A stretch of DNA of 6,482 bases, from assembly GCA_002362135.1 (NCBI GenBank), contig DETO01000060.1, positions 495 through 6,976 on the forward strand. Direction: 5' to 3'. Positions 1 to 6,476 of this stretch are shown here, in pieces; the first letter of the stretch is position 1, and each line of letters begins with the position of its first letter. A model generated the notes under the pieces. It was given only the letters and a program-made list of their open reading frames with translations. It searched no databases and had not been told where the DNA came from. The stretch is from Ruminococcus sp. UBA3286 (GTDB lineage: Bacteria; Bacillota; Clostridia; Oscillospirales; Ruminococcaceae). Both the position numbers and the translations under genes were made by a program.

Positions 1-21
1 TGCCTATTCCGCCATATCCGC
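1..21 (-). tRNA. tRNA-Leu, 5' end only (runs off left edge)
   Basis: Read on the minus strand, the last 21 bases begin with GCGGATA (the 5' acceptor strand), then TG at positions 8-9, then GCGGAATAGGCA. The run TGGCGGAAT-GGCA is the 5' D-arm signature of bacterial tRNA-Leu: a short GCG D-stem and a D-loop with the invariant GG pair. The anticodon, long variable arm and 3' acceptor lie outside the window, so the isoacceptor cannot be read and folding cannot be verified. A perfect consensus promoter sits just upstream on the same strand with its expected start near position 51, giving a leader of about 30 nt, which suits a stable RNA gene. This explains the left edge better than a protein reading. 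Confidence 0.75.
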
Positions 22-51
22 ATATTAATAATCAGCAGTTCCCGCTGACTA
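22..51 (-). other. 5' leader of the tRNA-Leu transcript with a small stem-loop
   Basis: This stretch lies between the predicted start of transcription (about 51, minus) and the first base of the tRNA. It contains a 5-bp stem, TCAGC/GCTGA at 32-36 and 44-48, with a 7-nt loop. No run of T follows on either strand, so it is not a terminator. The expected role is a precursor leader removed by RNase P; that role is inference from position. Confidence 0.45.
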
Positions 52-57
52 TATAAC

Positions 58-86
58 ATTATATCACATTGTTTCAAATTTGTCAA
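58..86 (-). promoter_or_regulatory. Perfect consensus sigma-A promoter for tRNA-Leu
   Basis: On the minus strand TTGACA (plus 81-86) is followed by exactly 17 bases and then TATAAT (plus 58-63). TGTGA directly before the -10 gives a TRTG extended -10 element. A 12/12 match with ideal spacing plus an extended -10 is typical of stable RNA promoters in Firmicutes. A/T tracts on its upstream side (87-110) could act as an UP element. The downstream tRNA-Leu start supports it. Confidence 0.85.
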
Positions 87-87
87 G

Positions 88-107
88 TACTTTTTTTCAA
101 AAAAGTA
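88..107. repeat. A/T-rich dyad between the divergent promoters
   Basis: TACTTTTTT at 88-96 and AAAAAAGTA at 99-107 are exact inverted complements separated by two bases. The dyad has almost no G or C, so an RNA hairpin would be weak and a terminator role is unlikely. It lies between the -35 elements of the tRNA-Leu and HhH-gene promoters. There it could supply UP-element contacts or a bent or protein-binding tract; that role is inference. Confidence 0.4.
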
Positions 108-144
108 TATTTCTTGATTTACATGAAATATTTTTCAAAAAGGC

Positions 145-173
145 TTGACAAATGAACATATTTGTGATATCAT
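145..173 (+). promoter_or_regulatory. Sigma-A promoter of the HhH protein gene
   Basis: TTGACA at 145-150, 17 bases, then TATCAT at 168-173, with TGTGA immediately before the -10 (TRTG extended -10). The expected start is near 180, leaving a short leader of about 33 nt before the ATG at 214. The sequence closely resembles the divergent tRNA-Leu promoter: TTGACAAAT and TGTGATAT-N-ATGT occur in both in the same register. This predicts a strong promoter. No obvious repressor site or ComK-type box was seen. Confidence 0.8.
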
Positions 174-213
174 GTAAAATATAGCAATAAAAAGTCGGAA
201 AGGGGCGGATCAT

Positions 214-1194
214 ATGAAGTACAAGGAATCCTTGATAGTTATTTCCGCCTTTGCAGTAGCTATTGGTGTTGGAATATGCCATTCTGTTCGTGATGATTTC
301 AAAAAATCGGAGGTTGTTACTATTACCAAGATTGAAACGGAATCAGAAAATTCTAATGAAATTCAAACTACAGCTATGATTAATAATTCGAAGGGAACAA
401 TTACCACAAAAAACAAAACCAAAAAGAAAAAATCTGAAACAAGTGCGTCTTCCGAGAAGGATTCGGATATTCTTGTAAACATCAATACCGCCGATCATGA
501 TACTCTGGTAAAGCTTAACGGGATAGGAGATTCCCTTGCTGACAGAATAATTGAATATCGAAATGAAAATGGCGATTTTAAAAACATAGAAGAGCTTCTT
601 AATGTTCCCGGGATCGGAGAAAAGATTTTCAACGCTGTCAAAGATAATATTTATGTTGAAGATCCGATTTATGATTCAGAAGATAGTGTTCCGCTATACA
701 TAAATCTTAATACTGCAACACATGACGAATTGGTGAAACTTTATAAAATAGGAGATAACCTTGCAGATGAAATAATAAAATATCGTGAAGCGAACGGTCC
801 ATTTAACAATATTGAAGAGATAATGAATGTCCCCGGAATTAGTGAGGGGATTTTTTCTTTTATACGGGAAAATATATATGTTGAAAATCCGTTTTATCCG
901 GAGGAGATCATAGAAAATACGGAAATTCCGACAGAAGAACCGATAACACAGCCGTATGAACCGGAAATTATTCCTCCTGTGCTGACTTTGGAAGATGTAG
1001 CCCCGATCGAACTGAATACCGCTGATATTGAGTTGCTGAAACTTTTGCCGCACGTAGATGATGAGAAAGCGGAAGATATTATTGAACTTCGTAGTGAAAT
1101 AGTTGTTTTTAGTAATGTTTACGAGCTGCTTTACGTTGAATCGCTTACGGACGAGCAGGTTATTGATATTCTGCCATATGTTTATGTCGGATAG
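214..1194 (+). CDS. Membrane-anchored protein with three ComEA-type helix-hairpin-helix modules
   Basis: The protein has 326 residues. Residues 5-23 form a hydrophobic N-terminal segment that should anchor it in the membrane or act as an uncleaved signal, with the rest outside the cell. A polar linker with a lysine-rich patch (about 61-74) follows. Three modules come next: 86-148 (INTAD, LNGIGDSLAD, VPGIGEKIF), 161-223 (LNTAT, LYKIGDNLAD, VPGISEGIF) and 264-324 (LNTAD, LPHVDDEKAED, VESLTDEQV). The N-T-A start and G-I-G hairpins are the ComEA/HhH2 signature for non-specific binding of the DNA backbone; ComEA is the surface DNA receptor of natural transformation. Classical Gram-positive ComEA has one C-terminal HhH pair after an SLBB domain; I see no SLBB here. 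An acidic, proline-containing linker (about 224-262) separates modules two and three. The third module has lost its glycines. The start is supported by GGAAAGGGG at 197-205, eight bases before the ATG. The gene stands alone, with no comEB or comEC beside it. A role in DNA uptake is likely but unproven; binding of extracellular DNA for adhesion is an alternative. Confidence 0.85.
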   Translation: MKYKESLIVISAFAVAIGVGICHSVRDDFKKSEVVTITKIETESENSNEIQTTAMINNSKGTITTKNKTKKKKSETSASSEKDSDILVNINTADHDTLVKLNGIGDSLADRIIEYRNENGDFKNIEELLNVPGIGEKIFNAVKDNIYVEDPIYDSEDSVPLYINLNTATHDELVKLYKIGDNLADEIIKYREANGPFNNIEEIMNVPGISEGIFSFIRENIYVENPFYPEEIIENTEIPTEEPITQPYEPEIIPPVLTLEDVAPIELNTADIELLKLLPHVDDEKAEDIIELRSEIVVFSNVYELLYVESLTDEQVIDILPYVYVG

Positions 1195-1287
1195 AAGAAA
1201 GCAATTTTTGATGATTACATCAGCATTTAATTTTCAGGAAGAACATGAATATTATCGAATATAATAAAAAGAATAGTTTCAAGAGCT

Positions 1288-1312
1288 GCGCAGAATATCA
1301 TGCGCTTTTTTT
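1288..1312 (+). terminator. Intrinsic terminator of the HhH gene
   Basis: GCGCA (1288-1292) pairs with TGCGC (1301-1305) across an 8-nt loop and is followed at once by seven T residues (1306-1312), with more T after that. The stem is short but GC-rich. It lies about 95 bp after the plus-strand stop codon, and no other plus-strand gene intervenes. Confidence 0.7.
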
Positions 1313-1334
1313 CGTCTTTTTTTCAGAGCATCAA

Positions 1335-1370
1335 AAAAGGCTGTAAACATTTGATCGTTTACAGCCTTTT
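1335..1370 (-). terminator. Intrinsic terminator of the kinase gene, possibly bidirectional
   Basis: A perfect 14-bp stem joins 1335-1348 and 1357-1370 with an 8-nt loop; the core is GGCTGTAAAC/GTTTACAGCC flanked by A4 and T4. On the minus strand the stem runs into six T residues (plus 1333-1338), starting about 25 nt after the kinase stop codon. On the plus strand the 3' T4 followed by GAAATTTT could also stop plus-strand transcripts that pass the first terminator. Confidence 0.85.
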
Positions 1371-1394
1371 GAAATTTTAAAGTTTGCTATTATA

Positions 1395-4300
1395 TTATAC
1401 AATAAATTTTTTAAGAACAGATATAAAGACATCCATATCCAGCGGCTTGGCAATATGAGCGTTCATGCCACATTTAAACGCTGTTTCTTTATCGTCCTCG
1501 AAAGCATTGGCAGTCATTGCAATTATCGGCAGATCTTTTACATCTTTCCTCGGAAGCAAGCGTATGGTTCTTGTCGCCTCATAGCCGTTCATAACAGGCA
1601 TCTGCACGTCCATAAGTATCGCGTCATAATAATATTCCTCCGCTTGTTCCATGATAGCAACGGCGTCTGTTCCGTCGGGAGCAGTATCAACGATGAATCC
1701 GGCTTCCTTCAGAATAACCTCCGCAATTTCACGGTTCAATTCATTATCCTCAACCAACAGAATTCGTTTTCCCGTAAAATCGACTTTCGTCCATTCGGGA
1801 GCGGCGTCTTGCTTCTTCATCAGATGATTTGCAGAAAGCAGAACCGATTTCAGATCCGATATAAACAACGGCTTTGCGCAGAATGCGGTAACGCCTGCTT
1901 CTTTTGCTTCTTCTTCGATATCCGACCAGTCATAAGCGGTAAGAATGATGATGGGTGCGTCGTCTCCGACTACGCTGCGAATTTTTCGTGCTGTTTCAAC
2001 GCCGCTGAGTCCGGGCATCTGCCAGTCGATAATGAACGTATGGTAAGAGTCGCCTTCCTCAAATGCTTTTTTTGCGCGGAAAATCGCTTCTCTGCCGGAT
2101 GTAGTCCATTCCGAACGCATACCGAGTTGTTTCAGCATTCGGCAGGCGCTGTCGCAGGCGTTTAAGTCGTCGTCAACTACCATTGCTCGGAGTCCTTCCA
2201 ACTCTTTTATTTGCGGTGAAGTCTGATCTGTATTTTGCAGTTTTAATTCAAGATCAACTGTAAATGTGCTTCCTTTCCCGAGTTCGCTTTCAACACTGAT
2301 AGTTCCGTTCATCATTTCAACAATATTCTTTGTAATAGTCATACCCAGACCTGTTCCCTGAATGCCGCTTTGAGTTACCGTGAATTCACGTTCAAAGGGG
2401 TCAAAGATATGCTTTACAAATTCAGTAGACATTCCTATGCCGTTATCTTTGATTATAAATTGATAAGCGCCATATCCATGATGAGGCGTACCTTTTTGAA
2501 TAATGCGGAACGAAAGCGTACCCTCGGCAGGAGTATACTTAACGGCATTGCTCAGCAGATTGATAAATACCTGATTAAGTTTAAGCGGGTCGGCAATTAC
2601 ATTTTCATCGGTTACTTCAAATGTATCTATAAACAATTCAAGCTGTTTTGCCTTGACCTGCGGCTGTATAATATTTACCAGATTGTGAATGATCTCAGGA
2701 ATATTGCATTCCTGCTCTTTGATCTGCACTTTTCCGCTTTCAATTCTGCTCATATCGAGAATATCGTTGATAAGGCTGAGCAGATGATTACTGGACGACA
2801 ATACCTTTTGCAGACAGTCCAGAACCTGATCTTTGTTGTCGATATGGTTGACGGCAATAGTTGAAAAGCCGATTATGGCATTCATAGGAGTGCGAATATC
2901 ATGCGACATATTGGAGAGGAAAGTAGTTTTTGCCGCGTTTGCGTGTTGTGCCTGCATCAATGCGTCATGTAGAGCCTGAGTCTGTTCCCTCTGGCGTTTT
3001 ACCTGTTCGGTAATGTCTTTTGAAACGACCATTACCATAATATCGCCGGTATTCTCGTCCTGAGTCATGGCGAATGACTGGCGCACACAGATAAGCTCCG
3101 AGCTGAAACCCTCGCTCCAGTATTCGGCGACAACCTCTCTGTCTCCCTGTTCAAATCGTTTCAGCAGATATTCCGTATTAACGACGGAAGAATAGCTGTC
3201 TTTTGATTCCGGAAGAACATATTGCTTCCAATTTTCGAAGTATTCGGAAACTTTGCAGGGCGCGGTCAATCCCGCCAACGGCAGATAAGAGATATTTTTA
3301 TCATTTATTTTTGCAGTTATATCCTGTTCGATCCTGTTCTGCGTAAGATTGAATTCGTAGTTGCAGAATGAACTTGACATGATAGCTATCTGATACTGCC
3401 GTTCCTTGCGGTTCATGAGCGAACGCTCTTTTTCAGCGCGTATTTCCCTGAGTTTAAGCTGAGTATTATCCTGACGGACGAAGAGTATCCTTGTTGCTCT
3501 TCCGTTTTCATCGCGCGTCAGGCAAACGGTTATAAGCAATTCCCAGGCTTCTTTTCCGTCGCGCATGACATGGCATTCATGGTTAAGAACGTCCGTTTCG
3601 GAAAGCCGTTCGCTAAGGGAATCAATATCGAAAAAGCGGTGAAATTCTTCTTTGCCATCGTCCTCGATTATGTCCGCGCTGTCGCTGTTTAATATGTCTT
3701 CGAAATCGCCCTCTATGTTTATATCCTGATTTAGGGGATGAACGCCTGCCATATATGAATATTTTTGCGTTTCAAGGTCAACTGTAAGATAGCGCGAAGA
3801 AAAGAGCGTGTTCAGTCCCTGGAGAACGTATTGCGACTGTTCGTTTTCCTTTTCAAGCTTTTTACGCTTGCGTTTTGAGTTGATGAGGATCACTGTAATA
3901 TAAAAAACGAATATGGCGATAAGTAATATTTCAAGTTGTATACCTGCGGAGTTGCCCCGTGAGATCATTGTCTGAGTAACATTTTTGGGGAATATCTGAA
4001 CTAAAACAAAATCATTGTTTGTAAGGTTGGTAACGCAAACATTGTCTGTCTTGCTTTCCTTGTCACACAAAAACGAGCCTGTTCCGCCGTTATTGAAAAC
4101 GGACTGCATCTGATCGGCAGTTTCCTGATCTACCATATCTGAAGAAGTAAGTATATCCAAAAGGTAGCCGTTATGGGTGGCTTCGTCGGAACTTGCGATA
4201 ACTTTGCCGTCGGGTCTGCACAGGAATACCAAGGCTTCTTCGCCGAAATAAGTAGCGTTGAGCATATTTTTCAGATATTCCTCAGACAAAAATGCGCCTC

Positions 4301-4796
4301 TTAGTACGCCCACGATCTGATCTTTGTAAGTAACAGGCGTATAAAAGCAAGCCATTGTCTCATTAAAAAAGTGAGGGTCAAAAATTATTTCGATACTGCT
4401 GTTTCCCTTGATGCCGTCTTTGTAGAAAACTCTCTCCGTAACATCGGCAGTTTTTCCGTCGGAAGAATGGTCGATACCGTTCATATCTGTAAATATAACG
4501 GCGTCGAAAGCGGAACTTTCTTCCATTTCTTTCAGCATATCAGCCGTAATTTCCGGAGATTCAAGACTTTTGCTCACGAAATACGCATATGTATTTATAC
4601 GGCGTAGCGCGTTGCTTAATTCCTCATCGATGTGTTCCATTTTGAGCTGCGCGGCGTTTGCTGCATATTCTTTATTCTGATTTTCTATACGAGTGCTTGT
4701 TTGAATTGTAAATCTTACAAACAAAAGAATAACAGCTATTACAATAAGCAGCACAAAAGCAATCTGACTGGTAATTGTTGTTTTTTTATTACTCAT
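1395..4796 (-). CDS. Hybrid sensor histidine kinase with dCache-like sensor and two receiver domains
   Basis: This 1133-residue membrane kinase senses an outside signal and passes phosphate along His-Asp steps. Membrane segments lie at about 11-29 and 286-306. The roughly 250 residues between them look like a dCache sensor (FTDMNG near 102-107; PVTYKDQIVGVLRGAF at 154-169). A basic helix and two PAS-like regions (about 325-448 and 470-600) follow, joined by helical linkers. HisKA holds SHDIRTP with phospho-accepting His632. The ATPase domain (about 735-852) has an N-box with N746 and N750, DNGIGMS at 784-790, FDPF at 798-801 and GTGLGM at 814-819. Receiver 1 (about 869-985) has D875/D876, phospho-site D924, T953 and K975. 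Receiver 2 (about 1010-1130) has E1016/D1017, phospho-site D1063, T1095 and K1117. All catalytic motifs look intact. There is no HPt domain and no response regulator in the window, so the phosphorelay must finish elsewhere. It lies downstream of a solute-binding lipoprotein on the same strand, has its own promoter and ends at a strong terminator. The ligand is unknown. Confidence 0.93.
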   Translation of the reverse strand: MSNKKTTITSQIAFVLLIVIAVILLFVRFTIQTSTRIENQNKEYAANAAQLKMEHIDEELSNALRRINTYAYFVSKSLESPEITADMLKEMEESSAFDAVIFTDMNGIDHSSDGKTADVTERVFYKDGIKGNSSIEIIFDPHFFNETMACFYTPVTYKDQIVGVLRGAFLSEEYLKNMLNATYFGEEALVFLCRPDGKVIASSDEATHNGYLLDILTSSDMVDQETADQMQSVFNNGGTGSFLCDKESKTDNVCVTNLTNNDFVLVQIFPKNVTQTMISRGNSAGIQLEILLIAIFVFYITVILINSKRKRKKLEKENEQSQYVLQGLNTLFSSRYLTVDLETQKYSYMAGVHPLNQDINIEGDFEDILNSDSADIIEDDGKEEFHRFFDIDSLSERLSETDVLNHECHVMRDGKEAWELLITVCLTRDENGRATRILFVRQDNTQLKLREIRAEKERSLMNRKERQYQIAIMSSSFCNYEFNLTQNRIEQDITAKINDKNISYLPLAGLTAPCKVSEYFENWKQYVLPESKDSYSSVVNTEYLLKRFEQGDREVVAEYWSEGFSSELICVRQSFAMTQDENTGDIMVMVVSKDITEQVKRQREQTQALHDALMQAQHANAAKTTFLSNMSHDIRTPMNAIIGFSTIAVNHIDNKDQVLDCLQKVLSSSNHLLSLINDILDMSRIESGKVQIKEQECNIPEIIHNLVNIIQPQVKAKQLELFIDTFEVTDENVIADPLKLNQVFINLLSNAVKYTPAEGTLSFRIIQKGTPHHGYGAYQFIIKDNGIGMSTEFVKHIFDPFEREFTVTQSGIQGTGLGMTITKNIVEMMNGTISVESELGKGSTFTVDLELKLQNTDQTSPQIKELEGLRAMVVDDDLNACDSACRMLKQLGMRSEWTTSGREAIFRAKKAFEEGDSYHTFIIDWQMPGLSGVETARKIRSVVGDDAPIIILTAYDWSDIEEEAKEAGVTAFCAKPLFISDLKSVLLSANHLMKKQDAAPEWTKVDFTGKRILLVEDNELNREIAEVILKEAGFIVDTAPDGTDAVAIMEQAEEYYYDAILMDVQMPVMNGYEATRTIRLLPRKDVKDLPIIAMTANAFEDDKETAFKCGMNAHIAKPLDMDVFISVLKKFIV

Positions 4797-4820
4797 AATT
4801 TATTTTTGCATACTCCTTTC
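4797..4820 (-). promoter_or_regulatory. Unusually spaced ribosome binding site of the kinase gene
   Basis: GAAAGGAG (plus 4813-4820) is the only good Shine-Dalgarno near the kinase start, but its last G is 16 nt from the ATG at 4796-4794, against the usual 5-10. One base after it comes an in-frame ATG-CAA-AAA-TAA (4811-4800), which would encode three residues and stop just before the real start. No in-frame start lies further upstream without crossing that TAA. The start at 4796 is kept because the hydrophobic anchor begins about ten residues later. Confidence 0.6.
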
Positions 4821-4847
4821 CCAAAAAGGCGGTGACGTAATACTTGC

Positions 4848-4876
4848 ATTGTATCATACTTTTAGATAAATTTCAA
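4848..4876 (-). promoter_or_regulatory. Sigma-A promoter of the histidine kinase gene
   Basis: On the minus strand TTGAAA (plus 4871-4876), 17 bases, then TACAAT (plus 4848-4853). TATGA before the -10 supplies a TRTG extended -10 element. A-rich tracts on the minus strand just upstream (plus about 4883-4912) resemble an UP element. The predicted start near 4841 gives a leader of about 45 nt. The kinase can therefore be transcribed independently of the lipoprotein gene. Confidence 0.75.
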
Positions 4877-4939
4877 GTATTTCTGACTTTTTGAGATATT
4901 TATTTTTTTTAGGCAGTTTATATGTTTTTGCAGATAATA

Positions 4940-4987
4940 AGAACTTGTGTTCATAGACTTTAGGCGCATTCTATGAACACAAGTTCT
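4940..4987. repeat. Perfect 18-bp inverted repeat with SOS-box-like arms
   Basis: Bases 4940-4957 are the exact reverse complement of 4970-4987, with a 12-nt spacer. Each arm itself holds a GAAC-N4-GTTC dyad (4941-4952 GAACTTGTGTTC; 4975-4986 GAACACAAGTTC), the core of the LexA/DinR site known from Firmicutes. The dyad centres are 34 bp apart, a little over three helical turns. No T run follows the stem on either strand, so it is not a standard terminator, though it begins 30 nt after the lipoprotein stop codon. It lies about 65 bp upstream of the kinase -35. It could be an operator pair, a hairpin that protects the lipoprotein mRNA 3' end, or a short interspersed repeat. Confidence 0.85.
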
Positions 4988-5017
4988 CATAAGGTCGGTC
5001 GGGGATTAGTATCAATA

Positions 5018-6415
5018 TCAGCTTTGCTCGCTTAACAGGATAGAAACTCTGTTTTGAATCATTTCGGCACATTTTTCGGATGAATATTCTCCCGAAAAAT
5101 ACAATTCTGTTTCCTCTTTTACAATTTTATCCACAACGCCTTCAACTCCTGACGACATTCGGTCGATTCCTCTCACAAAATCTTCGTATGCCTGTTTATC
5201 GATTTCCGACATGGGGGTTATTATGATTGGCAGATTCGTACATGAATCATATCCTGTTTCATCAAAAAACGTCTTTTTGCCGTCTTCGAGATCGTCAAAA
5301 AAATACGGCTTTTCAAGCGCAGCTTCGCATACGATCTCAAAACCTTTCTCCGTAACGGGAATACCGAACATCTGAGGCGAGACTTTATCAGCATCGACAA
5401 CGCTTTTCAGAAACTCCCACGCACCGTCTTTTTCGGCAGAAGCTTCCATGATCGCAAATTGTTTGCCAATAATAATTTTCGAACCTCTGCCGCTTTCGGA
5501 GGGATAGCCTGCAAAAGTCATATCGTCGCCGAAAATACATTGTTTTTTTACGTTGAAATCGCGGAACGACTCGATATATAATTGAGACATGAGCGCGGTA
5601 TCATTCCGACATGATCTCTGCTCAAAAGCGTACTCATCAACATCGGGAAAAGTATTTGCAAATTCGAGTATCTGTATAAATTCAGGAGAATCGAAGGAGC
5701 AGGTATGATTGAAATTGTTTACAAAATCATCGCTGCCGTCCGTTAAAAAATGAAGGACAGCCTGCTTGTTGTTGCCCATTTCGAACGGCTCCATTTTATC
5801 CGAAACGGAATTGAAAACGTTTTGGAATTCGCTGAAAGACCAGTTTTCCTGACTGACAAATTTGGTTTTGGCTGCAATAGTGCTGATCATAAATGTCGGA
5901 GCTAATGAATACAAATGCCCGTCTGTCTCCAGTGAACGCAGCACGGAGGGCAGGAAATATTCTTTGGTAATACTGCCATCATTCTCCATAAGTTCATAAA
6001 TATCGGCGAAACTGCCTTTGGAGGAAAGCTTCTGTATCTCATATGTACTTGTGTAGAGAACGTCGGGAATATCGCCCCTTATTATGTCCTTTTCCAGATC
6101 GTTGATCGCGCTGTCGATGCTTTCGAGGGAATACTCATTATCGTTTGTGAGATAGTTTTTTACATTGACGTGATATTTATCGCTGCTGTCGTTGAATTCC
6201 GTGATATATCCCTGAATTCCGTCGTATTTATCCGCAACTGCAAGAGTTATTTCACGAATCTCCGTCTGTTCGTTTTTAGCGTCGTTTTCCGTTTCGACCT
6301 GATGTTCGATCTTGGAACTGTCGTTGCCGATAGGTTCTGACTGTTTTTTGCTGCATGAGACTGTTGCCGCCGCGATTATAAATGCCGCAGCTACGGTGAA
6401 TTTTCTGATTTTCAT
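5018..6415 (-). CDS. Extracellular solute-binding lipoprotein (ABC family 1 type)
   Basis: The protein has 465 residues. The N-terminus has a basic stretch (KIRK), a hydrophobic core to residue 20 and a lipobox-like ATVSC, so Cys21 should be lipidated and the mature protein tethered outside the membrane. Thr at -3 is less usual than Leu. A charged, low-complexity linker (about 22-52) precedes the binding fold. Family features are RGDIPDVLY (113-121), FADIYELM (136-143), the GYPSESGRGSKIIIGKQFAI block (303-322) with GAWEFLKSVV (331-340), GIPVTEKGFE (351-360) and the C-terminal YFSGEYSSEKCAEMIQNRV (439-457). These match ABC-transporter family 1 substrate-binding proteins, often for sugars or oligosaccharides; the ligand cannot be read from sequence. 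No permease or ATPase is visible, and the next gene on the strand is the hybrid kinase 221 bp away. It may therefore present ligand to that kinase, or be an orphan binding protein sharing a distant transporter. The ATG at 6415 is supported by GAAAGGGG at 6426-6433, ten bases upstream. Confidence 0.88.
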   Translation of the reverse strand: MKIRKFTVAAAFIIAAATVSCSKKQSEPIGNDSSKIEHQVETENDAKNEQTEIREITLAVADKYDGIQGYITEFNDSSDKYHVNVKNYLTNDNEYSLESIDSAINDLEKDIIRGDIPDVLYTSTYEIQKLSSKGSFADIYELMENDGSITKEYFLPSVLRSLETDGHLYSLAPTFMISTIAAKTKFVSQENWSFSEFQNVFNSVSDKMEPFEMGNNKQAVLHFLTDGSDDFVNNFNHTCSFDSPEFIQILEFANTFPDVDEYAFEQRSCRNDTALMSQLYIESFRDFNVKKQCIFGDDMTFAGYPSESGRGSKIIIGKQFAIMEASAEKDGAWEFLKSVVDADKVSPQMFGIPVTEKGFEIVCEAALEKPYFFDDLEDGKKTFFDETGYDSCTNLPIIITPMSEIDKQAYEDFVRGIDRMSSGVEGVVDKIVKEETELYFSGEYSSEKCAEMIQNRVSILLSEQS

Positions 6416-6447
6416 AAATAAATTTCCCCTTTCGGAATTCTTTTCTG

Positions 6448-6476
6448 ATTATAAGTGATTTTAGAAAGGAAAAAAG
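6448..6476 (-). promoter_or_regulatory. Probable promoter of the solute-binding lipoprotein gene
   Basis: A perfect TATAAT on the minus strand (plus 6448-6453) lies 32 bp before the start codon. The -35 about 17 bp upstream (plus 6471-6476) reads CTTTTT, a poor match, and there is no TG extension. This suggests a promoter that needs an activator or is weak. The good ribosome binding site downstream (plus 6426-6433) supports transcription from here, but the region is cut by the window edge. Confidence 0.5.

Larger units (their letters stand above)
1195..1394. other. Convergent intergenic region with two terminators
   Basis: The stop codons of the HhH gene (plus) and the kinase (minus) face each other across 200 bp. 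The region holds a terminator for each strand and a weak dyad (TGATG/CATCA, 1209-1222) of no clear meaning. I see no convincing gene in it. Confidence 0.6.

Noticed and set aside
1..23. Minus-strand ATG at 23-21 opening a frame off the left edge
   Set aside because: The ATG overlaps the first bases of the tRNA-Leu, has no well-placed ribosome binding site, and only seven codons are visible.
3..56. Open frame on the plus strand ending at TAA 54-56, resembling a proline-rich C-terminus
   Set aside because: The same bases read on the minus strand give the diagnostic 5' end of tRNA-Leu with a perfect promoter upstream, which explains the region better.
694..1053. Minus-strand open frame inside the HhH gene
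   Set aside because: It is antisense to well-conserved HhH modules and its translation is rich in F, I, Y and R, as expected for a shadow frame.
1245..1346. Possible 33-residue plus-strand ORF after AGGAAG
   Set aside because: It runs through the first terminator and into the stem of the second, has low-complexity phenylalanine runs from the T tracts, and resembles no known small protein.
1455..2864. Plus-strand open frames opposite the kinase receivers and ATPase domain
   Set aside because: They are antisense to intact catalytic motifs of the kinase, show no domain signature and lack supporting promoters or ribosome binding sites.
4940..4987. Reading the 18-bp inverted repeat as a standard intrinsic terminator of the lipoprotein gene
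   Set aside because: Neither strand has a T run directly after the stem; the minus strand continues with TATTATCTGC.
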